Counted from the first letter of the stretch, positions 23,666 through 33,447 are shown. The stretch: 41,857 bases of DNA from Bacteroidia bacterium (GCA_016742095.1 JACVCJ010000030.1:1-41857); one strand, 5' to 3'. Made by a program: numbers and translations. The notes: generated from the sequence alone by a model not told the origin.

Positions 23666-25222
23666 TTAAAACCAGCCTGATTTTCGTTTGGACCGGGAAC
23701 CTTTCAGTCCCAGTACGCCCAGTATACCGCGGGTAACCTCCCGCATTACGGTATTGCCCACCTGGCGTACCATGGTGTTCCTGCTCATTTTTTCGAGCAT
23801 TCCGGGTTCTTCCTTTTCCTTTTTGGAAGCGGTATCTTTTGTTTTTTCCGTTTGGGGTTCCGTTGCCTCCTGTGCCGCCGCCTCCAGTTTGGCGCTCAGT
23901 ATCTCGTAAGCGCTTTCGCGGTCCACCGGCGTATTGTACCGTGCGGCCAGTTTACTCTGTGCCACCAGTGTATCGATTTCTACCGGCGCCAGTACGTCCA
24001 TGCGGGTCTGCGGCGCGCGCAGCATTACGTGTACCAGCGGCGTGGGAATACCTTTTTCATTCAGGGCCGTACAGAAAGCCTCCCCGATACCTAAGGCCGT
24101 GATCAGCTCATCGGTCTTGTAAAAGGCAGATATGGGATAATTCTCCGATGCTTTTTTAATGGCTTTGCGGTCTTTTTCGGTAAAGGCGCGCAGGGCATGC
24201 TGTATCTTGAGCCCGAGCTGACTGAGCACGGAATCGGGAATATCCTGTGGATTTTGTGTGCAGAAAAAGATGCCTACCCCTTTGGAACGGATCAGTTTCA
24301 CCACCGTTTCCAGTTGTTGCAGCAGCGCTTTGGATGCTTCCTGGAAGATCAGGTGCGCTTCATCGATAAATATACAAAGTTTGGGCTGTCCGGCATCGCC
24401 TTCTTCCGGGAATTTCTGGTACAGTTCGGCCAGCAGGCACAGCATAAACGTGGAGAACAGGGCCGGACGGTCCTGCATATCGCTGAGGCGCAGGATGGAA
24501 ATGATGCCCTGCCCCTGCTCGTCGATACGCACCAGGTCTTCCACTTCGAAGGAAGGTTCCCCGAAAAATGCGTCGCCGCCCTGCTGTTCGAGCGAGGTAA
24601 TGGCCCGCAGCACGGCCGAGGCCGATTGTGTGGTAATGAGCCCGTAGTGCTCCTTTATCTCATTTTTGCCTTCGTCCAGCGAATACTGGATCAGTTTACG
24701 CAGGTCTTTAAGGTCGAGCAGGGGCAGCTGCTTATCATCAGCATATTTGAACAGCAGGCCCAGTATACCGGCCTGTGTATCGTTCAGTTGTAAGATCTTG
24801 GCCAGCAGCACGGGGCCGAATTCGCTTACCGTGGCACGCAGGCGTACGCCTTTTTCGCCGGAGATGGAAAGCAGTTCCACCGGGGCATTCCAGGGACGGT
24901 AAGGAATATCCAGCAGCTTGTGTCGTTCTTCAATTTTGGGATTAGAAGTACCGGGTGCCGCCAGTCCGCTGATATCGCCCTTGATGTCCATCATGAGCAC
25001 CGAGACCCCGTTCTGGGAAAGCTGCTCGGCCAGTACCTGCAGGGTCTTGGTCTTACCCGTACCAGTTGCGCCGGCCACCAGTCCGTGCCGGTTCATGGTG
25101 CGCAGCGGTATATGTACACGGGCCGTGGGATGTACACTGCCGTTCCATATACCTGCACCCAGGACCACAGAAGGTCCCTGGCATACGTAGCCTTCACGGA
25201 TATGCTGTTCGAAGTCGTTCAT
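23666..25222 (-). CDS. HerA-like ATPase, DUF853 (YjgR) family
   Basis: A 518-residue P-loop ATPase of the HerA/FtsK superfamily. Walker A is GATGTGKTKTLQVLAEQL (~52-69), the adjacent MMDIKGDISGLA follows, and Walker B is KLCIFIDEAHLIFQEA (~285-300). Sensor-like FCTQNPQDIPDSVLSQLG (~325-342) and the DUF853 landmarks GIISILRLSDMQDRPALFSTFML also fit. The C-terminus has a Lys/Glu-rich linker (~445-470) and ends in a basic tail. Physiological role is unclear; relatives are described as putative DNA-pumping or helicase-like ATPases. It heads the ATPase-cmk-WD40 group and ends exactly one base before the cmk ATG. Confidence 0.9.
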   Translation of the reverse strand: MNDFEQHIREGYVCQGPSVVLGAGIWNGSVHPTARVHIPLRTMNRHGLVAGATGTGKTKTLQVLAEQLSQNGVSVLMMDIKGDISGLAAPGTSNPKIEERHKLLDIPYRPWNAPVELLSISGEKGVRLRATVSEFGPVLLAKILQLNDTQAGILGLLFKYADDKQLPLLDLKDLRKLIQYSLDEGKNEIKEHYGLITTQSASAVLRAITSLEQQGGDAFFGEPSFEVEDLVRIDEQGQGIISILRLSDMQDRPALFSTFMLCLLAELYQKFPEEGDAGQPKLCIFIDEAHLIFQEASKALLQQLETVVKLIRSKGVGIFFCTQNPQDIPDSVLSQLGLKIQHALRAFTEKDRKAIKKASENYPISAFYKTDELITALGIGEAFCTALNEKGIPTPLVHVMLRAPQTRMDVLAPVEIDTLVAQSKLAARYNTPVDRESAYEILSAKLEAAAQEATEPQTEKTKDTASKKEKEEPGMLEKMSRNTMVRQVGNTVMREVTRGILGVLGLKGSRSKRKSGWF

Positions 25223-25296
25223 ACACTGGGCTTATTTTTCGGCTAAAATAAGATAAATCCCGCACTGTTTTATACCGGGAAGCCGGGTTACGCGGC

Positions 25297-25869
25297 TCAG
25301 GCCTTTAAAAAATTGGCGATCATGGTCTTGCCCAAAGGCGTCATAACGCTTTCGGGGTGGAACTGTACCCCCCATATGGGCAGCTGCCGGTGCCGGAAGG
25401 CCATGATCCCGCCGTTCGTGTCTTCGGCGCTGACCTGTAATACGGCCGGGAAATCTTTTTTACGGAGCGTCCAGGAATGGTAACGGCCCACGGAAGTTTT
25501 CAGCGGTATATCGCGGAAAAGCGGATCGGCAGGGTCTTTGATGTAGATATCCGTCTGTTTGCCGTGCATCACGGCGGGCATATTCTGCAGTTCCGCACCG
25601 AAGAACTGTCCCAGGGCCTGGTGCCCGAGACATACGCCCAGTATTTTCATCCGGTCGTGATATTCCATGATCAGTTCCGGCATAATACCGGCAGCGGCGG
25701 GCAGGCCGGGACCGGGCGACAGCACCAGGGTATCGAATGCACGGGCATAGGCCGGCCGGATCTCATCGTTGCGGCGGACCTCTACTTCTACCCCTTCGTG
25801 ATGGCAGAAATAATGGTAAAGATTATACGTAAAGGAATCGTAATTATCGAGCAGGAGTATCCGCTGCAT
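25297..25869 (-). CDS. class I glutamine amidotransferase, TrpG/PabA type
   Basis: A 190-residue amidotransferase subunit that releases ammonia from glutamine for a chorismate-using partner. The start at MQRILLLDNYDSFTYN (25869) is the conserved family N-terminus; the longer frame to 25914 overlaps the upstream gene. Landmarks: LSPGPGLPAAAG (~52-63), the nucleophile Cys in ILGVCLGHQALGQ (~76-88), VGRYHSW, and the catalytic His-Glu in GVQFHPESVMTP (~168-179). It may serve anthranilate synthase (TrpG), aminodeoxychorismate synthase (PabA) or both. No TrpE/PabB is adjacent, so the choice is open. It lies 8 nt after the stop of the small membrane protein gene and is probably cotranscribed with it. 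Confidence 0.92.
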   Translation of the reverse strand: MQRILLLDNYDSFTYNLYHYFCHHEGVEVEVRRNDEIRPAYARAFDTLVLSPGPGLPAAAGIMPELIMEYHDRMKILGVCLGHQALGQFFGAELQNMPAVMHGKQTDIYIKDPADPLFRDIPLKTSVGRYHSWTLRKKDFPAVLQVSAEDTNGGIMAFRHRQLPIWGVQFHPESVMTPLGKTMIANFLKA

Positions 25870-25877
25870 CGGGTCTG

Positions 25878-26294
25878 TTATTGTTTTTTCAGCATAAAAT
25901 GGTCCAGGCTCCACACGTACATCAGGATGCCCAGCAGGGGCAGCACGGCCAGGAACTCGAGTCCGCCGAACATATTGTAGCCTGCGTACATGGCGGCCGC
26001 GCCCAGCAGCACGTTCACGAGCGCGTACAGCACAAAACCGGCGCTTTTACGGCGTTTCATAAGCCATATACCGGCCATGGCCAGCAGGGAGGAGATACCG
26101 ATGACGGCCACTACATTGTATACGTAACCGGACATCTGTGAGGTTACCGAAGCGCTGTGCATGATGCTTTTAACCCCCGCGGCGCCTACTACCCTGGAAG
26201 CGATCAGCTCCGGGTTGAACAGGCCCAGCAGGCAGAATGCCATTTTGGCTGCAAAGAACAGCAGCGAAATACCAAAAGCCACTTTGAATTTCAT
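25878..26294 (-). CDS. four-TM membrane protein of unknown function
   Basis: A 138-residue protein with about four hydrophobic segments (residues ~5-25, 55-80, 85-105 and 110-130). A basic MKRRKS loop lies after the second. The first segment (MKFKVAFGISLLFFAAKM) could be an uncleaved signal anchor. I do not recognise the family. It is probably cotranscribed with the amidotransferase 8 nt downstream; this looks like shared transcription rather than shared function. A -7 promoter box lies four bases before its ATG. Confidence 0.75.
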   Translation of the reverse strand: MKFKVAFGISLLFFAAKMAFCLLGLFNPELIASRVVGAAGVKSIMHSASVTSQMSGYVYNVVAVIGISSLLAMAGIWLMKRRKSAGFVLYALVNVLLGAAAMYAGYNMFGGLEFLAVLPLLGILMYVWSLDHFMLKKQ

Positions 26295-26298
26295 GCGG

Positions 26299-26306
26299 CA
26301 AACCTA
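26299..26306 (-). promoter_or_regulatory. -7 box (TAGGTTTG) four bases before the small membrane protein start
   Basis: A perfect TAnnTTTG on the minus strand, CCGC, then ATG. A TTTG at 26325-26322 is 15 bases upstream, slightly too close for a canonical -33. Confidence 0.5.
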
Positions 26307-26437
26307 CTAAAAATTCCAGGGCAAAGCAGGTGCCGGCATAAAAAATGAAAGCGGATGCTTAAAAAACAGGTTTTTAGCGGGGCTGACCGAAGGTTAAAAT
26401 TAACTTAAAACAGGGGGCCGGGCGCAGCAAAATTTTG

Positions 26438-26445
26438 TACCTTCG
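26438..26445 (+). promoter_or_regulatory. -7-like box (TACCTTCG) before fahA
   Basis: One mismatch to TAnnTTTG, 21 nt before the ATG at 26467. No clear -33 TTTG. It is divergent from the promoter at 26299-26306. Confidence 0.45.
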
Positions 26446-26466
26446 CCATCCGAAAAAGAACAGGTC

Positions 26467-27735
26467 ATGACAGATCACACAAACGATCCTACACTGGAAT
26501 CCTGGGTAAAAGGCGCCCGCGATACCGATTTCCCGATACAGAACCTTCCCCTGGGTATTTTCAGCACCTCCACCCTTACGCCAAGGGCCGGTATGGCTAT
26601 CGGGGAATACATAGTGGACCTGAACGCCCTGTATGAAAAAGGTTTCCTGGACGGACTGAACCTCAGCGGCAATGTGTTCGCACAGCCGGTGCTGAACAGC
26701 TTCCTGGCCGGCGGTCACACACGCTGGTCGGCCCTGCGCCGTATCGTTTCGGACCTGCTGACCGAGGGCAATGACACCCTGCGCCCGCATGAGCAGAGCG
26801 TACTGGTACCGCAGTCCATGGCCCATATGCACCTGCCCCTGCAGATACCCGATTATACCGATTTTTACAGCAGTATGGAACATGCCTCCAACGTAGGTAA
26901 GATGTTCCGCCCCAATATGGAAGCCCTGCTGCCCAACTGGAAACACCTGCCGGTGGGTTACCACGGCCGGGCATCCAGCATCGTGGTGTCGGGCACCGAT
27001 TTTCACCGCCCCTGCGGACAGACCATGAAAGACGGCGACGAAAGACCGGAATACGGGCCTACGAAACAGCTGGACATTGAGCTGGAAATGGCCTTTGTGA
27101 TCGGGCAGGCCACGGACATGGGCCGACGCATACCTACGGGCTCCGTGCGCGATTTCGTATACGGACTTTCCCTCTTCAACGACTGGAGCGCCCGTGACAT
27201 TCAGCGCTGGGAATACGTGCCCCTGGGCCCCTTCCTGGGCAAGAACTTCGCTTCTTCGCTGGCCCCCTGGATCGTTTCGCTGGACGCCCTGGAACCTTTC
27301 CGCGTGGAAGGCCCCGAACAGGACCCCGAAGTACTGGACTACCTGAAGACCAGCGGTGCGCAGAACTACGACATAGTACTGGAGGTATACCTTACCCCGC
27401 AGGGCGGCGAACCTTCGCTCATCTGCACGTCCAACCACAAATACCTGTACTGGAACATTGCCCAGCAACTGGCGCACCATACCGTGAACGGCTGTCCCGT
27501 AAGCGTGGGCGACGTATATGCATCGGGGACCATCAGCGCCCCGGACGAGAACGGTTTCGGCAGTATGCTGGAACTGAGCTGGAAAGGCACAAGACCCATA
27601 CAGCTGAAAGACGGAAGCACCCGTACTTTCCTGCTGGACCACGATACGATTACCATCAGAGGCTACTGCCAGGGCAACGGCTACCGGATCGGATTCGGTG
27701 AAGTTACCGGCACCGTTTTACCGGCTTTACCTTAG
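26467..27735 (+). CDS. fahA: fumarylacetoacetase
   Basis: A 422-residue enzyme that hydrolyses 4-fumarylacetoacetate to fumarate and acetoacetate, the last step of tyrosine/homogentisate breakdown. It has the family layout of a ~115-residue N-terminal SH3-like domain and a C-terminal beta-roll hydrolase domain. Active-site and metal residues are visible in DYTDFYSSMEHASNVG (~130-145; the Asp and catalytic His), DIELEMAF (~200-207; the two Glu) and LFNDWSARDIQRWEY (~236-250; the Asp). YHGRASSIVVSGT and the late FGSMLELSWKG also fit. Length matches the ~420 residues of the animal enzyme. Other tyrosine-catabolism genes are not next to it. It is probably monocistronic. Confidence 0.96.
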   Translation: MTDHTNDPTLESWVKGARDTDFPIQNLPLGIFSTSTLTPRAGMAIGEYIVDLNALYEKGFLDGLNLSGNVFAQPVLNSFLAGGHTRWSALRRIVSDLLTEGNDTLRPHEQSVLVPQSMAHMHLPLQIPDYTDFYSSMEHASNVGKMFRPNMEALLPNWKHLPVGYHGRASSIVVSGTDFHRPCGQTMKDGDERPEYGPTKQLDIELEMAFVIGQATDMGRRIPTGSVRDFVYGLSLFNDWSARDIQRWEYVPLGPFLGKNFASSLAPWIVSLDALEPFRVEGPEQDPEVLDYLKTSGAQNYDIVLEVYLTPQGGEPSLICTSNHKYLYWNIAQQLAHHTVNGCPVSVGDVYASGTISAPDENGFGSMLELSWKGTRPIQLKDGSTRTFLLDHDTITIRGYCQGNGYRIGFGEVTGTVLPALP

Positions 27736-27757
27736 TACGCGTTTATCCGGCACAAAA

Positions 27758-27789
27758 TTTGCAGGATAGATAGGAATTTGTTATATTTA
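27758..27789 (+). promoter_or_regulatory. recQ operon promoter
   Basis: TTTG (27758-27761), 20 bases, TATATTTA (27782-27789); the last base differs from TAnnTTTG. The leader to the ATG at 27825 is about 30 nt. Confidence 0.55.
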
Positions 27790-27824
27790 GTATTGAAAAG
27801 GTATTTGCCAACTATTCATTAAAT

Positions 27825-30047
27825 ATGGGAGACATGAGTAATCAGATCATGGACGCCACGTTAAACCTTCGTGAGCACTTAAAAACGCATTTCGGCTTCG
27901 ACCAGTTCAAGGGAAAACAGGAAGAGATCATTAAAAGCCTGCTTGACGGGAACGATGTGTTCGTCATTATGCCCACCGGCGGAGGTAAGTCGATGTGTTA
28001 CCAGCTGCCCGCGCTCATGAGCGAAGGTACGGCCATTGTCGTTTCGCCCCTGATCGCCCTGATGAAGAACCAGGTGGACAGCATACGCGCTTTCGGTTCC
28101 ACTGAAGGCATTGCTCACTTTTTTAACTCTTCGCTCACCAAGACCGAACGCGACCGGGTAAAACACGATACCCAGGCCGGCGTTACCAAGATCCTGTACG
28201 TGGCTCCCGAAAGTCTCACCAAAGAAGAGAACGTAGAGTTCCTCCGCAGCATCAAGATATCCTTCTTTGCCATCGACGAAGCGCACTGTATCTCGGAATG
28301 GGGACATGATTTCCGCCCGGAATACCGCCGCCTGCGTCCCATTATCGAAGCCATCGACCGCGTGCCCATCATTGCGCTTACCGCTACGGCCACACCCAAG
28401 GTACAGCTCGATATCATCAAGAACCTCGGCATGCAGGACGCCCTGGTGTATAAAGACAGCTTTAACCGCAGCAACCTGTACTACGAGATACGTCCGAAAC
28501 GCAACGAGATCAAGGAGATCATCACCATTATAAAGCAGAACAGCGGCAAATCGGGCATTGTATACTGCCAGAGCCGCAAAAAGGTGGAAGAGATCGCCCA
28601 GGCCCTGCAGATCAACGGGATCAATGCGGTGCCCTATCATGCCGGTATGGACGCCAAAAGCCGCGCCAAACACCAGGACATGTTCCTGATGGAGGAAGTG
28701 GAAGTGATCGTAGCCACCATCGCCTTCGGTATGGGTATCGATAAGCCGGACATCCGCTTTATCATCCACCACGATATTCCCAAAAGCCTCGAAAGCTATT
28801 ACCAGGAAACCGGTCGCGCCGGCCGTGACGGAGGCGAAGGCAAATGCATCGCCCTGTATTCCTACGACGATATCGTGAAACTGGAAAAACTGCTGTCGGG
28901 CAAGCCCGTGGCCGAACAGGAGATCAGTAAACTGCTGATGCAGGAAGTGATCACCTTTGTGGAAAGTTCGGTATGCCGCCGCAAGACCCTGCTGCACTAT
29001 TTCGGCGAAGAGTACGACGAACGCCAGTGTATCGCCTCCGGCGGATGCGACAACTGCAATAACCCCAAAGTGCGCTTCAACGCCAAGGACGACCTGGTAC
29101 TGCTGCTGCAGACCATACGCGACCTGAAGGACAACTATAAATCGAAACACATTGTGGACGTACTCTGCGGCCGTGTTACGAACGCCATTAAGACCTACCG
29201 CCACGATACCCTGCCCTGCTTCGGCGAAGGCGAGGAAAAAGGCGAAAAACACTGGAACGCCGTTATACGACAGGCCCTGGTGAACGACCTGCTTACCAAG
29301 AATATTGAACGCTACGGCACCCTGGTGCTCAGCGAAAAGGCCGAAGCCTTCCTGGCGAAACCCTACGATATCGAGTTCTTTAAAGACCACGATTACCAGA
29401 CCGAAGGCAGTGGCGACGACGGCATTATCTCCGGCGGAAAAAGCGGCGGTGCGCTCGACGATACCCTCATGGGCCTGCTGAAAGACCTGCGCAAAAAGAT
29501 ATCCAAAGAGAAGAACCTGCCGCCCTTCGTGATCTTCCAGGATCCTTCGCTGGAAGAAATGGCCACGCGCTATCCCATCAGCATGGAAGAAATGAAAGAG
29601 ATCTCCGGCGTGGGAGAAGGCAAGGCCGCCAAGTACGGCAAACCCTTCGTGGACCTTATTGCCCATTATGTAACGGATAACGACATCGACCGTCCGCAGG
29701 ACCTCTTTACCATGAAGAGCGCCGCCGGCAAAAGCGACCTGAAAGTGTACATTATACAGTCCGTGGACCGCAAAATGCCTATGGAATCCATGTCCAAGGC
29801 CAAGGATATGACCGTGAAGGAGCTGCTGCACGAAATGGAATCTATTGTAAATACAGGCACCAAACTGCACCTGGACTACATTATCCGCGAAATGATGGAT
29901 AACGACGAACAGGAAGAACTCTTCGATTTTTACCGGGAAACCGAAAATGCCGACCTCGAAGAGGCAATAAAAGAGTATGGTGACGTTTATAGTGAAGAAG
30001 AACTTCAACTCGTACGTATAAAATTCATTTCCGATCTGGGCAACTGA
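27825..30047 (+). CDS. recQ: ATP-dependent DNA helicase RecQ
   Basis: A 740-residue 3'-5' DNA helicase of replication repair and recombination. Helicase core ~20-360: Walker [15 protein letters not shown] (~50-63), DEAH box in [17 protein letters not shown] (~147-163), ALTATATP, and motif [13 protein letters not shown] (~325-335). The RQC zinc-binding cysteines follow ([12 protein letters not shown] ... [10 protein letters not shown], ~388-412). The HRDC domain is ~545-630 ([31 protein letters not shown]). About 100 more residues form a Bacteroidota-type C-terminal extension with a helix-turn-helix look. The next ATG in frame (27834) is an equally possible start. It is followed by lptB after one base, a pairing common in Bacteroidota. 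Confidence 0.96.
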   Translation: MGDMSNQIMDATLNLREHLKTHFGFDQFKGKQEEIIKSLLDGNDVFVIMPTGGGKSMCYQLPALMSEGTAIVVSPLIALMKNQVDSIRAFGSTEGIAHFFNSSLTKTERDRVKHDTQAGVTKILYVAPESLTKEENVEFLRSIKISFFAIDEAHCISEWGHDFRPEYRRLRPIIEAIDRVPIIALTATATPKVQLDIIKNLGMQDALVYKDSFNRSNLYYEIRPKRNEIKEIITIIKQNSGKSGIVYCQSRKKVEEIAQALQINGINAVPYHAGMDAKSRAKHQDMFLMEEVEVIVATIAFGMGIDKPDIRFIIHHDIPKSLESYYQETGRAGRDGGEGKCIALYSYDDIVKLEKLLSGKPVAEQEISKLLMQEVITFVESSVCRRKTLLHYFGEEYDERQCIASGGCDNCNNPKVRFNAKDDLVLLLQTIRDLKDNYKSKHIVDVLCGRVTNAIKTYRHDTLPCFGEGEEKGEKHWNAVIRQALVNDLLTKNIERYGTLVLSEKAEAFLAKPYDIEFFKDHDYQTEGSGDDGIISGGKSGGALDDTLMGLLKDLRKKISKEKNLPPFVIFQDPSLEEMATRYPISMEEMKEISGVGEGKAAKYGKPFVDLIAHYVTDNDIDRPQDLFTMKSAAGKSDLKVYIIQSVDRKMPMESMSKAKDMTVKELLHEMESIVNTGTKLHLDYIIREMMDNDEQEELFDFYRETENADLEEAIKEYGDVYSEEELQLVRIKFISDLGN

Positions 30048-30048
30048 T

Positions 30049-30789
30049 ATGATGAAACTCCGGGCCGAACGACTGGTAAAAAAATACAAGACCCGCGTGG
30101 TGGTGAACTCCGTATCTTTCGAGGTACAGCAGGGCGAAATTGTAGGGCTCCTGGGTCCGAACGGCGCCGGAAAGACCACTTCCTTTTACATGACCGTAGG
30201 CCTTATTAAACCCAATGAAGGCAAAATATGGCTCGATAACCGCGAGATCACCGAGCTGCCCATGTTCAAAAGGGCCCGCCTGGGCGTAGGCTACCTGCCC
30301 CAGGAAGCCTCCGTGTTCCGTAAGCTTACCGTGGAAGATAACCTGCGCGCCGTGCTGGAAATGACCACCATGACCAAGGCCGAGCAGAAACACAAGATGG
30401 AAAGCCTCATCGACGAATTTCACCTGAACAAAGTGCGTAAAAGCAAAGGAGAAGTTCTTTCGGGCGGGGAACGCCGCCGTACCGAAATTGCACGCGCCCT
30501 GGCCGTAAACCCGAACTTTATCCTGCTCGACGAGCCTTTTGCGGGGGTAGACCCCATTGCCGTGGAAGACATACAGAGCATCGTATATTCCCTGAAACGT
30601 AAAAATATCGGGATCCTCATCACCGACCACAACGTACACGAGACCCTGACCATTACCGACCGGGCCTACCTGCTTTTTGAGGGTAAGATCCTGAAAGAAG
30701 GCAGCGCCGAAGAACTGGCCGAAGACGAACAGGTACGCCGTGTGTACCTGGGTCAGAATTTTGAACTGCGCCGCAAAGAATTTAATTGA
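30049..30789 (+). CDS. lptB: LPS export ABC transporter ATP-binding protein LptB
   Basis: A 246-residue ABC ATPase that powers lipopolysaccharide transport from the inner membrane through LptFGC to the outer membrane. Walker [14 protein letters not shown] (~37-49), Q-loop region [10 protein letters not shown] (~83-92), signature [15 protein letters not shown] (~139-153), Walker [14 protein letters not shown] (~158-170) and the H-loop ITDHNV (~192-197). The LSGGERRR form and FAGVDP identify LptB rather than a generic ABC ATPase. It starts one base after the recQ stop (a second ATG is at 30052) and leads into the glycosyltransferase 39 gene. Its partner lptC is at 36916-37512. Confidence 0.96.
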   Translation: MMKLRAERLVKKYKTRVVVNSVSFEVQQGEIVGLLGPNGAGKTTSFYMTVGLIKPNEGKIWLDNREITELPMFKRARLGVGYLPQEASVFRKLTVEDNLRAVLEMTTMTKAEQKHKMESLIDEFHLNKVRKSKGEVLSGGERRRTEIARALAVNPNFILLDEPFAGVDPIAVEDIQSIVYSLKRKNIGILITDHNVHETLTITDRAYLLFEGKILKEGSAEELAEDEQVRRVYLGQNFELRRKEFN

Positions 30790-30797
30790 TCCCAGCT

Positions 30798-32231
30798 ATG
30801 CTCCGTGCCTTTTTCAACAGGTATACGCAAACCCGGTACAGGTATCTGTGGGCATGGATCTGCACCGGTATTGCCGGCGGAGCGCTGTTGCTGCCCTTCC
30901 TGGTAACGGAAGGCCTGTTCCTGGACGGACTTGTGTACGCTACCGTGGCCCGCAATATGGCCCAGGGTTCCGGCACGTTCTTCATCCCGCTTTTCGAGGC
31001 CAATATGCATGTTCCGTTTTTCGAACATCCGCCGCTGGTCTTCTGGCTCGAGTCCCTTTTCTTCCGGGTCTTCGGTGACCATTTCTACACCGAAAAACTG
31101 TATTCCCTGTGCATGGCCGTATTAAGCGCCGCCGGCATTGCGGCCAACTGGCGCCTGCTTTTTGCCCGTACCGAAAGCGCCGCCCTCGGGTTCCTGCCTG
31201 TACTGCTCTGGATCTGTATACCCACCGTACACTGGTCGTACCAGAACAATATGCTTGAAAATACCCTGAGCGTACTGGTGTTGTGGAGCACCTGGTTCAG
31301 CATAAAAAGCATACAATCCGACAAGATCGAATACATTTTCCCGGCAGCCGTCTGCATCTGGCTGGCCTTCCTGAGCAAGGGGCCCGTAGCCCTGTTCCCG
31401 CTGCTTACCCCGCTGTTCTATGGTATTGTTCTCAAAAAACGGCGCCCGGGCGGAGCGCTGGTATCCACCATACTGCTTATGCTCTTTACCTCTGCCACCG
31501 GCGTGCTGCACCTGAGCATCATGCCCGATCTGAACATCAGCCTCAGCCGCTACCTGCATCAGCAGGTATTTCCTTCCATGCAGAACATGCGCGAGGTTAC
31601 CACATCCAACCCGGCTACCATACTGCTGTTCCTGCTGCGCGAACTGGCCATACCCGCCGCGCTGGTGCTGGCCGCCTGCCTGCTGTGTTTCCGCGAACGT
31701 ATCTTTAGGGATAACAACCGCAATATTTTCTTTTTTCTGCTGCTTACCGGCCTTTCGGCTTCCCTGCCGCTGATGGTCACCCTGAAACAGCGCAGTTTTT
31801 ACCTGCTGCCTTCCCTTCCCTATTACTGTATGGCCCTGGCCGTATTGTGCGCACCGCATGTACAGGCACTGCTGCATAAAAAATACGGAGTAAGGGGCCC
31901 GGCCCTGCTGGCACTGGTCAGTCTTCCCATACTGCTGGTGGTCACCGGCATGCGCTGGGGTAAAATAGGCCGTGACCAGGACCTGGTGCACGATATACAC
32001 CTGGTAAGCACCTACATGAAACCCGGCGAGATCGGCAACCTGGAAGAGGGACTCTGCAGCGACTGGAGCGTTTTTGCCTACAGCATGCGCATAGGCCGCA
32101 TCAGCTGGACCTGTGGCAACAGCGACCCCTGGTACCTGGCCGAACACGATACCACTACCCATGCCGGCCGGCCGCTGCGCCCGGTAGATGCACCCTTCCG
32201 GAGCCTCAAACTGTACCGCGCAGAAAAATAA
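30798..32231 (+). CDS. family 39-type (ArnT/PMT_2) membrane glycosyltransferase
   Basis: A 477-residue polytopic membrane protein with about eleven hydrophobic segments. The first periplasmic loop has the expected acidic motif (FLDGLVYATVARNMAQG, ~40-56), followed by HPPLVFWLESLFFRVFG (~75-91), as in undecaprenyl-phosphate-sugar-using transferases of the ArnT/PMT_2 group. The C-terminal ~80 residues form a soluble periplasmic part. It would transfer a sugar from a lipid carrier to lipid A, LPS or protein. Next to lptB, an LPS substrate is attractive but unproven. The start at 30798 (MLRAFFNRY) is preferred; the frame extends to a TTG at 30786 inside the end of lptB. Confidence 0.85.
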   Translation: MLRAFFNRYTQTRYRYLWAWICTGIAGGALLLPFLVTEGLFLDGLVYATVARNMAQGSGTFFIPLFEANMHVPFFEHPPLVFWLESLFFRVFGDHFYTEKLYSLCMAVLSAAGIAANWRLLFARTESAALGFLPVLLWICIPTVHWSYQNNMLENTLSVLVLWSTWFSIKSIQSDKIEYIFPAAVCIWLAFLSKGPVALFPLLTPLFYGIVLKKRRPGGALVSTILLMLFTSATGVLHLSIMPDLNISLSRYLHQQVFPSMQNMREVTTSNPATILLFLLRELAIPAALVLAACLLCFRERIFRDNNRNIFFFLLLTGLSASLPLMVTLKQRSFYLLPSLPYYCMALAVLCAPHVQALLHKKYGVRGPALLALVSLPILLVVTGMRWGKIGRDQDLVHDIHLVSTYMKPGEIGNLEEGLCSDWSVFAYSMRIGRISWTCGNSDPWYLAEHDTTTHAGRPLRPVDAPFRSLKLYRAEK

Positions 32232-32275
32232 GGTCCGCCTGTAACAAAAAGGCCTGCTCCTGCGTTCATTCCTAT

Positions 32276-33232
32276 ATGCTTCTGTCCGTCCCGTCTTCAC
32301 GCCGGCTCATTGCCATGCTCAGCCTCCTGCTTTGCGTATACACGGCTCCCGGCGGACATGCACAGATGAATGCCTGGCAGTATTTCCGGGCAGACAGCAC
32401 CGGCCTGAAGGTAAAAATGAAGCGCAGCCTGAAGAATTACCCGCGGCTGGCACAGCAGCTTACCGCACACCTGGAGGGCGATTCCTCGAAAGTACGCGCC
32501 ATTTACGTATGGGTAGCCGATAACCTGAGCTACGATCTGAACACCGTAAAAAAAGACCTGGAATACACCGTGCGCTCCGGCCGCGGCGTTTGCTGGCAGT
32601 ATTCGGATATTTTCTGCAAACTGTGCGAACAGGCAGGTATTCCCTGCAAGACCGTGAAAGGCTATGCCAAGACCACCCTGCTGGACCTGGGTAAAAAACG
32701 TACCAAAAGCCGGCACGCCTGGAACCGTGTACAGCTGAACGGCCGCTGGGAAGCGGTGGACGTAACCTGGGCCTCGGGCTACCTGGACCCGGAGACCAAA
32801 AAGTTTAAACGACTCGTGAACGGTCACTGGTTCCTGGTGAACGACAGTGTTTTTGCCAGCACGCACAATGCGGCCAACGAATATGCCTCCCTGGAACCGC
32901 TGCGGGTAAGCGATTCGGCATTTATCCGGAAGCCGCTGCATATCTATTACGAACCCCGGCCCGATATCATTTACACGTCCCTTTCAGACGGTATCCTGAG
33001 CATTCCGGCCGATAAAGACAGTTTCGATATACTGATACGTACCAACAAGAATGTACCCGCAGACAGTTTTTACGTACAGACCGGGCGCAACCGGCAGCTG
33101 TACCACATCATTCCTGAAAGAACGGAACTGAATACGCTGCGTTTCCGCATCCCGGGTAACCTGCCCGGCCTGGGACGCCAGCTGGGGCTGTACTTCTCGG
33201 GCGACCTGATCATCGCGTACAAACTGGAGTAA
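32276..33232 (+). CDS. exported transglutaminase-like cysteine hydrolase
   Basis: A 318-residue protein with a signal peptide (~30 residues, ending GHAQ). The transglutaminase-like core is complete: SSKVRAIYVWVADNLSYD (~70-87), the nucleophile Cys in GRGVCWQYSDIFCKLC (~102-117), GIPCKTVKGYA, catalytic His in SRHAWNRVQLNGRWE (~141-155) and the Asp in AVDVTWASGY (~157-166). The C-terminal ~110 residues are beta-rich and unassigned. Bacterial members are proteases or peptidoglycan/peptide hydrolases rather than cross-linkers; the substrate is unknown. It probably acts in the periplasm. It lies 44 nt after the membrane glycosyltransferase, possibly at the end of the recQ-lptB operon. Confidence 0.87.
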   Translation: MLLSVPSSRRLIAMLSLLLCVYTAPGGHAQMNAWQYFRADSTGLKVKMKRSLKNYPRLAQQLTAHLEGDSSKVRAIYVWVADNLSYDLNTVKKDLEYTVRSGRGVCWQYSDIFCKLCEQAGIPCKTVKGYAKTTLLDLGKKRTKSRHAWNRVQLNGRWEAVDVTWASGYLDPETKKFKRLVNGHWFLVNDSVFASTHNAANEYASLEPLRVSDSAFIRKPLHIYYEPRPDIIYTSLSDGILSIPADKDSFDILIRTNKNVPADSFYVQTGRNRQLYHIIPERTELNTLRFRIPGNLPGLGRQLGLYFSGDLIIAYKLE

Positions 33233-33239
33233 AACAAAA

Positions 33240-33260
33240 AATCCCGCCATAAGCGGGATT
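33240..33260 (-). terminator. intrinsic terminator of tRNA-Phe (possibly bidirectional)
   Basis: The stem AATCCCGC/GCGGGATT is followed on the minus strand by TTTTTTGTTTT, 11 bases past the tRNA 3' end. It may also end the plus-strand transglutaminase transcript, which stops at 33232. Confidence 0.8.
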
Positions 33261-33271
33261 CCTGATTTTTG

Positions 33272-33344
<73 letters not shown>

Positions 33345-33372
33345 ATCACATTGTTTCAGGTGAAACGGGCTG

Positions 33373-33402
33373 CAAATGTAACGCTTTTTATCGTATCGCA
33401 AA
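33373..33402 (-). promoter_or_regulatory. tRNA-Phe promoter
   Basis: On the minus strand TTTG (33402-33399), 18 bases, TACATTTG (33380-33373). The tRNA begins 28 bases downstream. It is divergent from the coaX promoter. Confidence 0.65.
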
Positions 33403-33419
33403 TATTTTTTCCTTTTTTT

Positions 33420-33427
33420 TATCTTTG
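33420..33427 (+). promoter_or_regulatory. -7 box (TATCTTTG) of the coaX cluster
   Basis: A perfect TAnnTTTG, 20 nt before the coaX ATG at 33448, preceded by a T-rich run. No TTTG at the -33 position. Confidence 0.6.
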
Positions 33428-33447
33428 GAGCCCTTTTGTTATTGATA

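Noticed and set aside
26374-27642. A 422-codon minus-strand frame over fahA, the same length as the real gene
   Set aside because: The equal length is a coincidence. The fahA strand has all active-site motifs; the antisense translation has none.
27879-30179. A 766-codon open frame on the minus strand across recQ
   Set aside because: It lies opposite recQ, whose motifs are unmistakable. The frame is kept open by codon bias and its translation has no recognisable domain.
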